64,000 nt of DNA. It comes from CAMYLY01 sp036397755 (GTDB taxonomy: Bacteria; Gemmatimonadota; Gemmatimonadetes; Gemmatimonadales; GWC2-71-9). The stretch spans positions 1-64,000 of the forward strand of contig DASWII010000072.1 of assembly GCA_036397755.1 (NCBI GenBank), read 5' to 3'. The position numbers and the translations under genes are program-made. Positions 7,019 to 15,900 of this stretch are shown here, in pieces (within the stretch, counting starts at the first letter, position 1; the number at the start of each line of letters is the position of its first letter). The notes beneath the pieces are model-generated. The model did not search any database. It had not been told where the DNA came from and saw only the letters and a program-made list of their open reading frames with translations.

Positions 7019-7702
7019 GTGCAAGCGCACGCACCTCCACCGCGACGGCGCTACAGCGAGCGCTCATCGAGTAGCGACTCGCGAACCGCGACCGAGCGTG
7101 CCCTACGCTGGCTCCCCGCGATGTTGGGTGGCAGCGTGATCCTGGCCGGAACCGCCCTGCCGCTGGTGGGAATCTTCCCGTGGTCTTGGTTGAAATACTA
7201 CGTGGTTGCGGGCGTCGTGCTCGCCGCAGTCTCCTTCGTCGTGACGGGGATCTCGAATCGCTCCGCGCGGCTGCTGGGCGACGCGACGTTCGGCCCATCC
7301 GGGAGTTCGACCCCCTACAAGGCGGGCTTCTCCAGGGCAGAGACCCTTGTGCAGCAGGGACAGTACGATGCCGCCATCGAGGCGTATCAGGCCGTCATTG
7401 GGGCCACGCCCAGTGTTCCAGAGCCTTACCTCCGCATCGCCCGCATCTACCGCAAAGAGCTGAGGAAACCGGAGGACGCCGCCTACTGGTACCGCAAGGT
7501 GCGTCGGGAGGCTCACCTCGCGACACGCCAAGACCTTGCCATCAGCCGCGAGCTCGTCGAGCTCATCCTTGCGTCCGACAATCGCGAGCGCGCCATCCCG
7601 GAACTCGCGCGGATCGTGGACAAGTTCCCCGATACCCCGGAACAGGCGTGGGCGGAGGGACTGCTCGCCGAACTCAAAGCAGCGGGGCCTCGAGAGGACT
7701 GA
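7019..7702 (+). CDS. Membrane-anchored TPR protein, second of a tandem pair
   Basis: 227 aa, with the same layout as its upstream neighbour: basic Ser-rich N-terminus, two membrane segments (about 33-53 and 60-81), a GPSGSSTPYK linker and TPR-like helices (AETLVQQGQYDAAIEAYQAV, then PEPYLRIARIYRKEL and DAAYWYRKVRREA). Linker and repeats are well conserved between the paralogs, while the membrane segments have diverged. The GTG start lies nine bases after the previous stop, so the two are likely co-transcribed. Function unknown. Confidence 0.72.
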   Translation: MQAHAPPPRRRYSERSSSSDSRTATERALRWLPAMLGGSVILAGTALPLVGIFPWSWLKYYVVAGVVLAAVSFVVTGISNRSARLLGDATFGPSGSSTPYKAGFSRAETLVQQGQYDAAIEAYQAVIGATPSVPEPYLRIARIYRKELRKPEDAAYWYRKVRREAHLATRQDLAISRELVELILASDNRERAIPELARIVDKFPDTPEQAWAEGLLAELKAAGPRED

Positions 7703-7748
7703 CTCGCCCGACCGCCTTACCGCCTGACCGCCTGACTCGCCCGACCGT
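7701..7748. repeat. Short direct repeats between convergent genes
   Basis: GACTCGCCCGACCG occurs at 7701-7714 and again at 7734-7747, with CCGCCTGACCGCCTGAC between. The tract lies between the convergent TPR and acyl-CoA dehydrogenase genes. I see no terminator hairpin in it. Confidence 0.5.
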
Positions 7749-7756
7749 CCGACGCC

Positions 7757-8914
7757 CTACGACGCTGCCTCTTTCAGCAGGTTCCGCGCGATCACCAACC
7801 GCTGGATCTGGTTGGTCCCCTCGTAGATCTGCGTGATCTTCGCGTCGCGCATGTACTTCTCGATCGGGTAGTCCTTGCAGTACCCGTAGCCGCCGAACAG
7901 CTGCACGCAGTCGGTCGTGACGCGCATCGCCACGTCCGTCGCCATCAGCTTGCACATCGCCGAGACCTTGGTGATGCTCTTGGCCCCCGAGTCGATGAGG
8001 CGCGCGGCGTGATGGACGAGTTGGCGCGCCGCTTCGATCTGCGTCGCCATGTCCGCAAGCATCCACTGGATGCCCTGGAACGCGCTGACCGACTGGCCGA
8101 ACTGCTGGCGCTGACGCACGTAGCCCATGGCCAGGTCGAGCGCTCCTTGCGCCAACCCCACCGCCTGTGCCGCCACACCCGGACGGGCGCGATCGAGCGT
8201 GATCATCGCGTGCTTGAACCCGCGCCCCTCGTCCCCACCCAACAGATTGGTCGCGGGCACGCGGCAGTTGTCGAGGTGGATCTCGACGACGGGCACGCAG
8301 CGGATGCCCATCTTGTCCTCGTGCTTGCCCACACGGTACCCCGGCGCATCCTTGTCCACCACGAAGGCCGAGATGCCACGCGCGCCGCGATCGGGGTTCG
8401 TCACGGCAAAGATCGTGTTGAACGACGCCACGGCCCCGTTGGTGTTCCACTTCTTCTCACCGTTCAGGACGTAGCCGTCACCGTCCCTCGCCGCGCGCGT
8501 GATCATCGACCCCGCGTCGGACCCCGACTCTTTCTCCGACAGACCGAACGCGATGAGCTTCTCGCCGGCGGCGATAGATGGGAGCCACCGCTCCTTCTGT
8601 TCGTCCGTGCCACCCACAATGATGGGGAACGAGCCCAGCGCGTTGACCGCGTAGGCGACGCCCATCCCGCCGCACGCGCGAGAGAACTCCTCGACGACCA
8701 GGCAAAGCTCCAGGACGCCCATCCCCATGCCGCCGTACTCCTCGGGAATCCACACGCCGGACAGTCCCGCGTCACGGATCGCGTGCTGCACCTCCCAGGG
8801 ATAGGCTTGCTCCTCGTCGTATTTCGCGGCGACCGGACGCATGACGGTCTCGGCGAGTTCGCGCGCGCGCGCGCGCAGTTCCTGTTGTGCTGAGGTGTGA
8901 ACGGAATCGGCCAT
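7757..8914 (-). CDS. Acyl-CoA dehydrogenase
   Basis: 385 aa, the usual length. It is an FAD enzyme of beta-oxidation or branched-chain acyl-CoA catabolism that makes 2-enoyl-CoA and passes electrons to ETF. The family signature around FGLSEKESGSDAGS (123-136) is present. The C-terminal YEGTNQIQR places the catalytic base at Glu365, as in short-chain and butyryl-type enzymes. An ARARAREL helix opens the protein. It stands alone on the minus strand with a 144-bp spacer to the next gene. Chain-length preference cannot be read from the sequence. Confidence 0.93.
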   Translation of the reverse strand: MADSVHTSAQQELRARARELAETVMRPVAAKYDEEQAYPWEVQHAIRDAGLSGVWIPEEYGGMGMGVLELCLVVEEFSRACGGMGVAYAVNALGSFPIIVGGTDEQKERWLPSIAAGEKLIAFGLSEKESGSDAGSMITRAARDGDGYVLNGEKKWNTNGAVASFNTIFAVTNPDRGARGISAFVVDKDAPGYRVGKHEDKMGIRCVPVVEIHLDNCRVPATNLLGGDEGRGFKHAMITLDRARPGVAAQAVGLAQGALDLAMGYVRQRQQFGQSVSAFQGIQWMLADMATQIEAARQLVHHAARLIDSGAKSITKVSAMCKLMATDVAMRVTTDCVQLFGGYGYCKDYPIEKYMRDAKITQIYEGTNQIQRLVIARNLLKEAAS

Positions 8915-9058
8915 GTTATCGCTCGCTATGGAGAAACTCCCTCACGCCAACCCACCCGGGCCGGAATCCGCATTGGGAGCGGACATGTCCTCAAAGATAG
9001 CAGATTGGGGATGCCGCGCTGCGGGGACGACGACGCCTCGAAGCACCGCAGTCCGTCG

Positions 9059-10345
9059 CTAGCGCTTCCCCTCCAATCGATAGCTCTTCCGCAGACGCAC
9101 GCCGGGCTCGACGTCAAGCGTGTCAGACACGGAGCGATACCCGTCCTTGACCAACTCCAGAATGTGCGTGCCACTGGAGAGTCGAAACCCCACGATGGGG
9201 GTCTCCCCGACATGCCGCCCATCAACCCACACGCTCGCCACCGGTGTGGACGTGATGGTGACCCTCGCGTCGTCGCCCCCCACCTCAGCGGCCGTGGGTG
9301 ACGGCGCCGGCGGCGCTGTGGCAGCCGGCCGCGGTCCCGGCTCCGGCATCGGTGGCGGGCCACCTTCTTGTAGTTCGTACGTGCGCCGCAACGTCGTCCC
9401 GCCGAGGATGAGGATCGTGTCGGTGACAGGAAGGAACCCGGCGCGCTCGACCCGCAGTATGTGCACCCCGCTCGTCAGCGCGACATCCCGCAGCGGCGTC
9501 TCGCCCACCAGATCGTCATCCACATACACGGATGCGTAGGGCCGCGACGTGACCATGAGCAGGCCGCCCCCCCGGTCGAGTATCGTCTGCGCCGCCGTCT
9601 TCTGGAGCACGTACGATCGTCGCAGCGTCCCGGTCGGACGCACCGTGACCACGTCGGTCACCGATTCATACCCTTCGCGCTCGAGCAGGAGCTCGTGCTC
9701 TCTGATCGCCACCTGCAAGTCCGCAATGGGAGTTTCCCCAATCGGCTCCCCATCGATGCGGAGCGTCGCTCGCGGTTGCGCGTCGATGGTGAGCCGCCCT
9801 TCCGATACGTCGGGCGCCACCACGGTCGCCGCCGCGACCGGCGCGGCGGCCACCTCTCGGCGCACACCCAACTCCGACGCCATTGCCTGCAACGTCACGT
9901 TCAACCGATCGGCCTCGGGATCCGACAGCTCGAGCATCACCACCTTGGGCGTTTCGTCACCGCAGTCGAGTTCGCACACGAAGGTGAGCGTGCGCCGCTT
10001 GTCCACGTGCACCCGAGCGGTGAGCGTGGTCGCGACGATCTCGTCGGCGGCGACCACCACCCCGTGCACCTGGAGCCAGAGCAGCTCGTGGAGTTCGAGC
10101 GCGGTGACGGGGGTGATCAGCAGGCTGAAGTGCGAGCCCACGTCCCCTACGCGCAACTGCACCCAATCCGCGCGCGGTCCCACCGCTCGATTGCTGTGCA
10201 AGGCGCGGACGAGCACCGGCTGGCCCTGTACCTCGAGTTGCGTCGAGAGACGGATCGTCCACTCCGGAGGGGCGTAGTCCTGCGCCGCCGCCCAGGACAC
10301 GCCGCCGCCAACCGCCGCCATCACTATGAGGGCGACCCGCATCAT
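9059..10345 (-). CDS. Exported protein with three PEGA domains
   Basis: 428 aa. I start it at ATG 10345, where GGAG lies seven bases upstream and a clean signal peptide follows (RVALIVMAAVGGG, cleavage after WAAA before QDY). An N-terminal beta-rich region of about 190 residues is unfamiliar. It is followed by three PEGA repeats, each with a GETP turn: IDGEPIGETPI, VDDDLVGETPL and VDGRHVGETPI. PEGA domains occur in surface and S-layer-type proteins. A Pro/Ala-rich linker separates the second and third. Role unknown; probably periplasmic or outer-membrane associated. Confidence 0.8.
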   Translation of the reverse strand: MMRVALIVMAAVGGGVSWAAAQDYAPPEWTIRLSTQLEVQGQPVLVRALHSNRAVGPRADWVQLRVGDVGSHFSLLITPVTALELHELLWLQVHGVVVAADEIVATTLTARVHVDKRRTLTFVCELDCGDETPKVVMLELSDPEADRLNVTLQAMASELGVRREVAAAPVAAATVVAPDVSEGRLTIDAQPRATLRIDGEPIGETPIADLQVAIREHELLLEREGYESVTDVVTVRPTGTLRRSYVLQKTAAQTILDRGGGLLMVTSRPYASVYVDDDLVGETPLRDVALTSGVHILRVERAGFLPVTDTILILGGTTLRRTYELQEGGPPPMPEPGPRPAATAPPAPSPTAAEVGGDDARVTITSTPVASVWVDGRHVGETPIVGFRLSSGTHILELVKDGYRSVSDTLDVEPGVRLRKSYRLEGKR

Positions 10346-10466
10346 CGGGACACTCCAATCGAAACGTTCACAGCGTCCAAGATGGACAGCCGGTCGCGTC
10401 AAGACCAGTCGAGCGATTTCATCTTGCAAGTATGCGCCAGGGAATGACGCGAGACCGTGATCCTGG

Positions 10467-11051
10467 TCACCGGGATCCATGATCACGGTGAGCCACAAAC
10501 CGGAGCGGCCAGTCGGCGGCCTTGGAGATCCCGATCCGGCCGGTCACCAGGCACGGAGCGATCTCGTGTCTGCTGGGCCTCGTGATCCGGACGGGTCCGC
10601 GGGCCAGCGAGGCGCCGTCGGTGGCCCTGGTGATGCCGAGGGCTTGGCACACCCGACCCGGACCGGCACACAAGAGGCGACGCGTGCCGGTCCCACGTCG
10701 CCGGGCCATGGTGGCCAGTCCCGCGACGGGGTCGAGCGCGCGAACCAACACCGCGGCCGGGTAACCTTCATGCTCCGTGACAACGTTGAAGCACCAGTGC
10801 AGGCCGTAGCTCCGGTAGACGTACGCCGTACCGGGAGCACCGAACATCGAGGTGTTGCGCGGCGTGCGGCGGTTGCCGAACCCGTGCGCGGCAGGATCGT
10901 GCGGGCCCACATACGCTTCCACCTCGATGATGCGACCGGCGGTACGCCGATTATCGACCGTCGAAACCAGGTAGCACCCCAGAAGTTCGCGCGCGACCCT
11001 TTCGGTGTCGCGCGCGTAGAACTTCCGTCCGAGGGCCCGTCCCAGCAGCAT
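10467..11051 (-). CDS. 3-methyladenine DNA glycosylase, AAG/MPG family
   Basis: 194 aa, typical for bacterial AAG. It removes alkylated and deaminated purines to start base excision repair. The catalytic Glu lies in EAY (Glu45) within IIEVEAYVGP. RRTPRNTSMFG (61-71), AYVYRSYGLHWCFNVV (76-91) and GPGRVCQALGI match the family. Its ATG shares one base with the stop of the NYN-LOTUS gene upstream, so the two are coupled. Confidence 0.93.
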   Translation of the reverse strand: MLLGRALGRKFYARDTERVARELLGCYLVSTVDNRRTAGRIIEVEAYVGPHDPAAHGFGNRRTPRNTSMFGAPGTAYVYRSYGLHWCFNVVTEHEGYPAAVLVRALDPVAGLATMARRRGTGTRRLLCAGPGRVCQALGITRATDGASLARGPVRITRPSRHEIAPCLVTGRIGISKAADWPLRFVAHRDHGSR

Positions 11052-12931
11052 CAGTCCTTCCCGCTGTCCTCCATTCCGCGCATGGCCTTCTGAAACGCCG
11101 CACCCATGCGCTTGAGCAATCCGCCACCAGCGTCATCGCCACCGGTATCCGCGGGCGTCGACGGTGGGGACGACACGGGAGGCGGCTCGACCCGCGGCTC
11201 GGGGGCCGGCGGGCGGGGCGGGCTGGGCGGGCGCGGCGGTTCCGGCGAACGTGACTCCTGCGGTTGCCGCGCTTGTGCCATCGTGGCCGGAGCCACCTTG
11301 CCCACGTCAGAGGCGATCGCCGGTCGTACCGGCCGCGCCCGTCCCCCGCGCCGCGGGCCGACGGCTCGCGCTCCGGACGGCGAGGGCTTGGGCGGCGGCT
11401 CCACCGTCTGCTTGGCCGACGGCTCCATGGAGCGCTCCGCGCCACCCCGAACACCGGGGCCTCCCGCTCCCGCACCCCCCTCACCACCCTTCGCGCCGCG
11501 CCGATGCCGGGGGCTTCGTTGGCGCCCACCGCCGGCACGTTCGTCCCTTGCCGCCGTCACCGTGGCGCCGGCCGACCCATTACCGGCCCGTGGCTGATCC
11601 GTGGACGCGTCCTTTCGGGTCGCGTCGCCCCCTCGGGAGCGCGGTCCCCGCGAGCGGCGCGCTCCAGCCGCGCGCGGGCTCGGTTGGCCGGCGGCCACAT
11701 CGTCCGTCTCGACCCCGCGCGTATCCTTCCGCTCCGCCGCGGGCGCCGCCTCGGCCGCGGGCTCCACCGTCGCGAGGTCCGGTGCCTCGGTTACTGCGCC
11801 GGGGTTGAGCTTCATGACATAGTCGTCGTCCTGCTTGACCAACTCGATGAGGTCAGCATCGTGCGCCTGCCGCAAGAGCCGCTGGAATCGCGGGCGGTCG
11901 AACAGCGGATCGCCATCGGCACCGAACAACTCCATCATCTTGGCCCGCGCACCATCGCCCGTCACGGATTCGTCACCAACGGCACCGAGCACCAGCAAGG
12001 ACTGGCGCATGAGTTCGAACGCTTCGGCGAGCGTCAAGCCGCCGGCCGGCCGGCTCTTCGCCCCGCCCCGCCGCCCGCGACGGCTGCGTCCTCGAGGCTC
12101 CTTCGCTTCGGCACGCACCTGCTCCTTCAGCTCCTGCTCTTCCTCGGGCGATACATTGGCGTGCCGGCCAAGGTCCACCGCGGACTGCCCGTTCTCCAGC
12201 TTGATCAGCGAAACGAGACCGCGCTTTTGCGCTTCGGTCATGAACTTGCTGAACCGACTGAAGCCCGCATCCTTCTCGTTGAACGTGGGGTCAATGGACT
12301 GCATCACCTGCTTCAACCGGTCCGACCGCATCACATCTTCGTTCTGGCGCATTTGCACCACGGCCTCCACGACCAATTCCCACGGGTCCTTGGTCACGAG
12401 CTCCGTCTCGTGCTCCTTGGTGAACCCCGTGAGCTCGTTGTAGCTGTAGTACTCGTCGCAATTCTGGATCAACAGGTCGCTCGAGGATTCGCGGATGCCC
12501 ACACCGATCACGTACTTCCCGTACTCCTTCAGCTTGAGCACGAGGCTCGAGAAGTCCGAGTCTCCCGACAGGAGGATATAGGTCCCGATCTCCGGCCTGG
12601 TGAACACGAGCTCGAGCGCATCGATGGCCAACCGGATATCGGTGGCGTTCTTCTTGTTCGAGCCGAACGCGGGGGCGAAGATGAGATCGATCGAGGCCTC
12701 CGATAACGGTACGATGTACTGCGGATAGCGCCGCCAGTCCGCGTACGCCCGCTGCACCGCGACCTTCCCTTTGATCATCTCGGAATTCATCAGGCGCCGG
12801 AGCTGGTTCTGGAGATCCGAACGGATCCCCATGGTCACGTTGTCGAAGTCGATCAACAACGCCGCATTGGGTGCGTGGACCATCGTTTCGTGGGCGGTCC
12901 GTCCGGACCGTCCCGGGTTGAAATCTCTCAC
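11051..12931 (-). CDS. NYN-domain protein with two OST-HTH/LOTUS domains and basic tail
   Basis: 626 aa. Residues 22-165 form a NYN (PIN-like) nuclease domain with its acidic residues in place: LIDFDN (Asp28, Asp30), NATDIRLAIDAL (Asp98) and LSGDSDFSSLV (Asp124, Asp126). Two OST-HTH/LOTUS domains follow at about 182-255 and 300-377; these are RNA-binding folds. From about 385 the protein is disordered, rich in Arg, Gly, Pro and Ala, ending with a short LLKRMGAAFQKAMRGMED helix. The overall plan is that of LabA/MARF1-like RNA nucleases. The GTG at 12931 overlaps the preceding stop (GTGA); ATG 12883 is an alternative start. RNA target unknown. Confidence 0.85.
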   Translation of the reverse strand: MRDFNPGRSGRTAHETMVHAPNAALLIDFDNVTMGIRSDLQNQLRRLMNSEMIKGKVAVQRAYADWRRYPQYIVPLSEASIDLIFAPAFGSNKKNATDIRLAIDALELVFTRPEIGTYILLSGDSDFSSLVLKLKEYGKYVIGVGIRESSSDLLIQNCDEYYSYNELTGFTKEHETELVTKDPWELVVEAVVQMRQNEDVMRSDRLKQVMQSIDPTFNEKDAGFSRFSKFMTEAQKRGLVSLIKLENGQSAVDLGRHANVSPEEEQELKEQVRAEAKEPRGRSRRGRRGGAKSRPAGGLTLAEAFELMRQSLLVLGAVGDESVTGDGARAKMMELFGADGDPLFDRPRFQRLLRQAHDADLIELVKQDDDYVMKLNPGAVTEAPDLATVEPAAEAAPAAERKDTRGVETDDVAAGQPSPRAAGARRSRGPRSRGGDATRKDASTDQPRAGNGSAGATVTAARDERAGGGRQRSPRHRRGAKGGEGGAGAGGPGVRGGAERSMEPSAKQTVEPPPKPSPSGARAVGPRRGGRARPVRPAIASDVGKVAPATMAQARQPQESRSPEPPRPPSPPRPPAPEPRVEPPPVSSPPSTPADTGGDDAGGGLLKRMGAAFQKAMRGMEDSGKD

Positions 12932-14499
12932 GTCGTTTCCATTTCTCGTTCCACCACGCGCGCCAGCTCCCGTCGGATCACCTTCCCGTTCCCGGTTGTC
13001 GGGAAGGTGTCGAAGAAGCGGACCACGTCCGGAACTTTGTAGTCAGCAAGTTGCTCTCCGCAAAACTCTCGCAGCGCGTCGCCGTCGACCGCTGCCCCCT
13101 CTACCGTGACGACACACGCACAAGTCAGCTCCCCCAGGATCGGGTTGGGCACGCCGACCACACAGGCGTCGTCCACCCCGGGATGTGTGCGCAGCACGTC
13201 CTCCACCTCTCGCGGGAAGACGTTGTACCCGCCACGAATGATCTCGTCCGTTTGCCGCCCCACGATCGTCACGTAGCCCTCCGCATCCACGTACGCGAGG
13301 TCTCCCGTGACGAAAAACCCGTCCTTGTCCATGACACGGTCCGTCGCCGCGGGCATGCGGTGATAACCGATCATCACGTTCGGCCCCCGCACCGCGAGCT
13401 CGCCGACAGCTCCGGGTCCGTGCAGCATCCCCGTCGTCGCATCACGCACACGGACCTCGACGTCCGCGACAGGCCGTCCCACCGTCCGCTCGCGCCGGTC
13501 GAGCGCGTCCTCGAACCGTGTGACGGACACCGTCGGCCCCGTTTCGGTCAGCCCATACGCGATCTGCACGTCGTTCCACTCCCGGATCCTCCGCACCAGA
13601 TCCACCGACACCGGACTCCCCGCCACGACACCCGTCCGGATCCTCGTGAGGTCCCGGCGGGCAAAGGACGGGTGACGCATCATGAGTTCGAACATCGTCG
13701 GGACCCCATGACACACCGTCACGCGCTCGCCTTCCAGCAGGTCGAGTGCCGCTCCCGGCGCGAACTGCTCGAGGAGAACCAGCGTGGCCCCCTCGACGAG
13801 TGACGACACGACAATCTGCAGCCCGAAAATCGTGAACAGCGGCACCGCCGCGAGGACACGATCCTCGGAAGACAGACCGAGCGCTCCGGCCACTTCACGG
13901 GCGGCGTGCAGCACGCTGCGGTGCGACAGCACGACGCCCTTGGGCTTGCCGGTGGCGCCCGATGTGTAGAGGAGAGCCAGCGCGGCGTCGTCACCGATCG
14001 GTTCGAACACCGGCGCACGACTGCGGCCACGGACCACGAGATCCCGAAACCGGCGGACCCGCGCATCGGGCCACGCGTCCTCCACACCCACGGTCACGAC
14101 GTGACCCAGGCTCGGGAGGTCGGGCATCGCTTCTTCGACGAACTCGGAATACTCCACGTCGCCGATGGCGTCTGACGCGATTGCCAGCCGCGCATCCGTG
14201 TGCCGCAGCTGATACGTCAGCTCGTGGTACCCCAACGTGGGATGCAAGGGGACAAGGACGGCACCGAGTCTTGCCGTGGCGAGCATCGCCACAACCCACT
14301 CGGGCCAATTCGGAAGGTCCACGGCAACGTGGTCCCCCCGCTCGATCCCCAGCTCCCGACCGGCCGCCGCCAACGCGGCGGCATCGCGAACCACCTGAGC
14401 ATAGGAGAGCCGGCGCGACCCGAACACGAGACACTCTCGGTCCGGTTGTTCCTCCGCCCGTCGCTCTACGAGTTCAGCGAGGTTCAGCCTGGCTACCAC
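12928..14499 (-). CDS. AMP-forming acyl-CoA synthetase
   Basis: 523 aa, adenylate-forming enzyme superfamily. The P-loop-like motif YTSGATGKPKG (178-188), the AYGLTETGPT motif, TGDLAYVD and GRQTDEIIRGGYNVFPREVE are all present, with the C-terminal catalytic Lys in GNGKVIRREL. It should activate a fatty or aryl carboxylic acid to the acyl-AMP and then the CoA thioester. The exact substrate cannot be told. It sits upstream of the NYN-LOTUS and glycosylase genes in one overlapping transcription unit, an odd mixture of functions. The GTG start has GAGGA directly before it, which is unusually close, so the start is uncertain. Confidence 0.9.
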   Translation of the reverse strand: MVARLNLAELVERRAEEQPDRECLVFGSRRLSYAQVVRDAAALAAAGRELGIERGDHVAVDLPNWPEWVVAMLATARLGAVLVPLHPTLGYHELTYQLRHTDARLAIASDAIGDVEYSEFVEEAMPDLPSLGHVVTVGVEDAWPDARVRRFRDLVVRGRSRAPVFEPIGDDAALALLYTSGATGKPKGVVLSHRSVLHAAREVAGALGLSSEDRVLAAVPLFTIFGLQIVVSSLVEGATLVLLEQFAPGAALDLLEGERVTVCHGVPTMFELMMRHPSFARRDLTRIRTGVVAGSPVSVDLVRRIREWNDVQIAYGLTETGPTVSVTRFEDALDRRERTVGRPVADVEVRVRDATTGMLHGPGAVGELAVRGPNVMIGYHRMPAATDRVMDKDGFFVTGDLAYVDAEGYVTIVGRQTDEIIRGGYNVFPREVEDVLRTHPGVDDACVVGVPNPILGELTCACVVTVEGAAVDGDALREFCGEQLADYKVPDVVRFFDTFPTTGNGKVIRRELARVVEREMETT

Positions 14500-14559
14500 T
14501 CCTCACACAACCTAAGCGTACAAGGTACACGCCCGAGCCCCAGCCGAGAATCCCCGGCA

Positions 14560-14979
14560 CTACTCACCCATCACCTTGACGATCACGCGCTTGCGGCGCT
14601 GTCCGTCCCACTCCCCGTAGAACACTCGTTGCCAGGGACCCAGATCGAGGGCGCCGGCCGTGACTGGCACCAGCACCTCATGGCCGACCGTCAGGCTCCG
14701 CAAATGCGCGGCGGCGTTGTCTTCCCCCGTCTCGTTGTGCCGATACCGCGTCGGGTCCCAGGGAGCCACCGAGTGCTCCAGCCAGTGGAGAATGTCGTGC
14801 CACAGTCCCGACTCGTGGTCGTTCACAAACACGGAGGCAGTGATGTGCATGGCGGACACGAGGACGAAGCCTTCGCGGATCCCAGCGGTTTCGACGCGCG
14901 CCAACACCTCATCAGTGATGTCGATGATCTCTTGGCGCTTCTTCGTGGAAAACCACAAATAGTCGGTGTGGGTCTTCAC
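14560..14979 (-). CDS. YjbQ/UPF0047 family protein
   Basis: 139 aa from GTG 14979, which gives the usual family length; a start at 15036 would add 19 residues unlike the family. The conserved features are AMHITASVFVNDHE and a HNETGEDNAAAHLRS segment, with conserved His residues of the family's metal or phosphate site. E. coli YjbQ has thiamine-phosphate synthase activity in vitro; the physiological role is unsettled. It is unlinked here to the thiE-thiS-thiG genes at 38.5-40.1 kb. It lies 22 bp downstream of the HNH gene. Confidence 0.85.
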   Translation of the reverse strand: MKTHTDYLWFSTKKRQEIIDITDEVLARVETAGIREGFVLVSAMHITASVFVNDHESGLWHDILHWLEHSVAPWDPTRYRHNETGEDNAAAHLRSLTVGHEVLVPVTAGALDLGPWQRVFYGEWDGQRRKRVIVKVMGE

Positions 14980-15001
14980 GCCGATCCCACCAGTGGTGGG
15001 C

Positions 15002-15556
15002 TCACAAGCCGGCAAGTTGCTGCAGCGTGTCCTCACCGTAGAAGAGACGGATGTACTTCGTCTGAACGGGCGTGAGCCGGCGGACCGCCCACGTGAGGTG
15101 CACGAAGTGCGGCTCGGTCGGCACCGAGCGCAGTCGCAGCCCGCACTCGCGCAGCAGCTGGTTGCCCTTGCGGGTATTACAGGGCGAGCAGGCCGTGATC
15201 ACGTTGGTCCATTCGTTCGTGCCGCCCCGCGACAGAGGCACCAGGTGATCGCGTGTCAGACACTCCCGGAACCCGAGCTCCGGTTCGGACCGACCGCAGA
15301 ACTGACACCGATACCCGTCCCGCGCGAACAGGAACGTGTTGGTCACCTGGCGACGGAATTTTCTCGGCACGTGAACGAAGCGCACGAGCCGGATCACCGA
15401 CGGTCGCGGCACGGCGACGCGGACGCTGTGGATCATGCGATGCCGGTCGGCCTCCACGATCTCCGCCTTGCCGTCGATCACGAGGCGGAGCGCGCGGCGG
15501 ACGGGAACCAGTGTGAGCGGCTCGAATGAGGCGTTGAGCGTAAGACAGCGCACCAT
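15002..15556 (-). CDS. HNH endonuclease family protein
   Basis: 184 aa. The HNH core is clear: CQFC (84-87) and SPCN (124-127) form the zinc knuckle, DHLVP (103-107) the catalytic His, and Asn118 the middle residue. The N-terminal half (LNASFEPLTLVPVRRALRLV) is the standard extension of the common genomic HNH proteins often found near housekeeping genes. No methylase or other restriction partner is nearby, so this is probably not a restriction enzyme. GGGAGG precedes the start closely, and the adjacent GTG at 15553 could also serve. Confidence 0.85.
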   Translation of the reverse strand: MVRCLTLNASFEPLTLVPVRRALRLVIDGKAEIVEADRHRMIHSVRVAVPRPSVIRLVRFVHVPRKFRRQVTNTFLFARDGYRCQFCGRSEPELGFRECLTRDHLVPLSRGGTNEWTNVITACSPCNTRKGNQLLRECGLRLRSVPTEPHFVHLTWAVRRLTPVQTKYIRLFYGEDTLQQLAGL

Positions 15557-15900
15557 GATCCTCCCAATGCAGTCACCGATGGCGCCTGCATAAGCTATCC
15601 AGCGTCGTAACTCATGACAATGGGAGGAGTTAGCGGTTCAGCCCCGCCGGTGATGCAACGTTTCGGGGGACTTGGGCGTCTTATGGGTAGTGGGCGGTGA
15701 AACTCGCCGACCACTTCCTGCGTTGGGATCAAGAGAGTATGGGCCCGGCGCGTCGCACCTTACCGCCAGGTAGGGGAGTCGTCTTGAGGGGGACGACGAC
15801 AGGGATCACAAACCCGCGCGGCGCGTTGACGCCCGAGAGCGAGCCGGACCGCATGCGCGGAACGGCTCGTTTCTTTTGCGGGCACGACGGCGCGGCAGAC
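15557..15900. other. 344-bp intergenic region between argH and the HNH gene
   Basis: No gene, tRNA or recognisable riboswitch seen. A short hairpin, GTCGTC/GACGAC with a G-rich loop (about 15778-15800), follows argH but has no T-run, so it is at best a weak terminator. The promoter for the HNH-YjbQ genes should lie near 15560-15640. Confidence 0.4.

Noticed and set aside
15002..15556. HNH protein as part of a restriction or homing system
   Set aside because: It has the common housekeeping HNH layout and no methylase, intron or intein feature is nearby.
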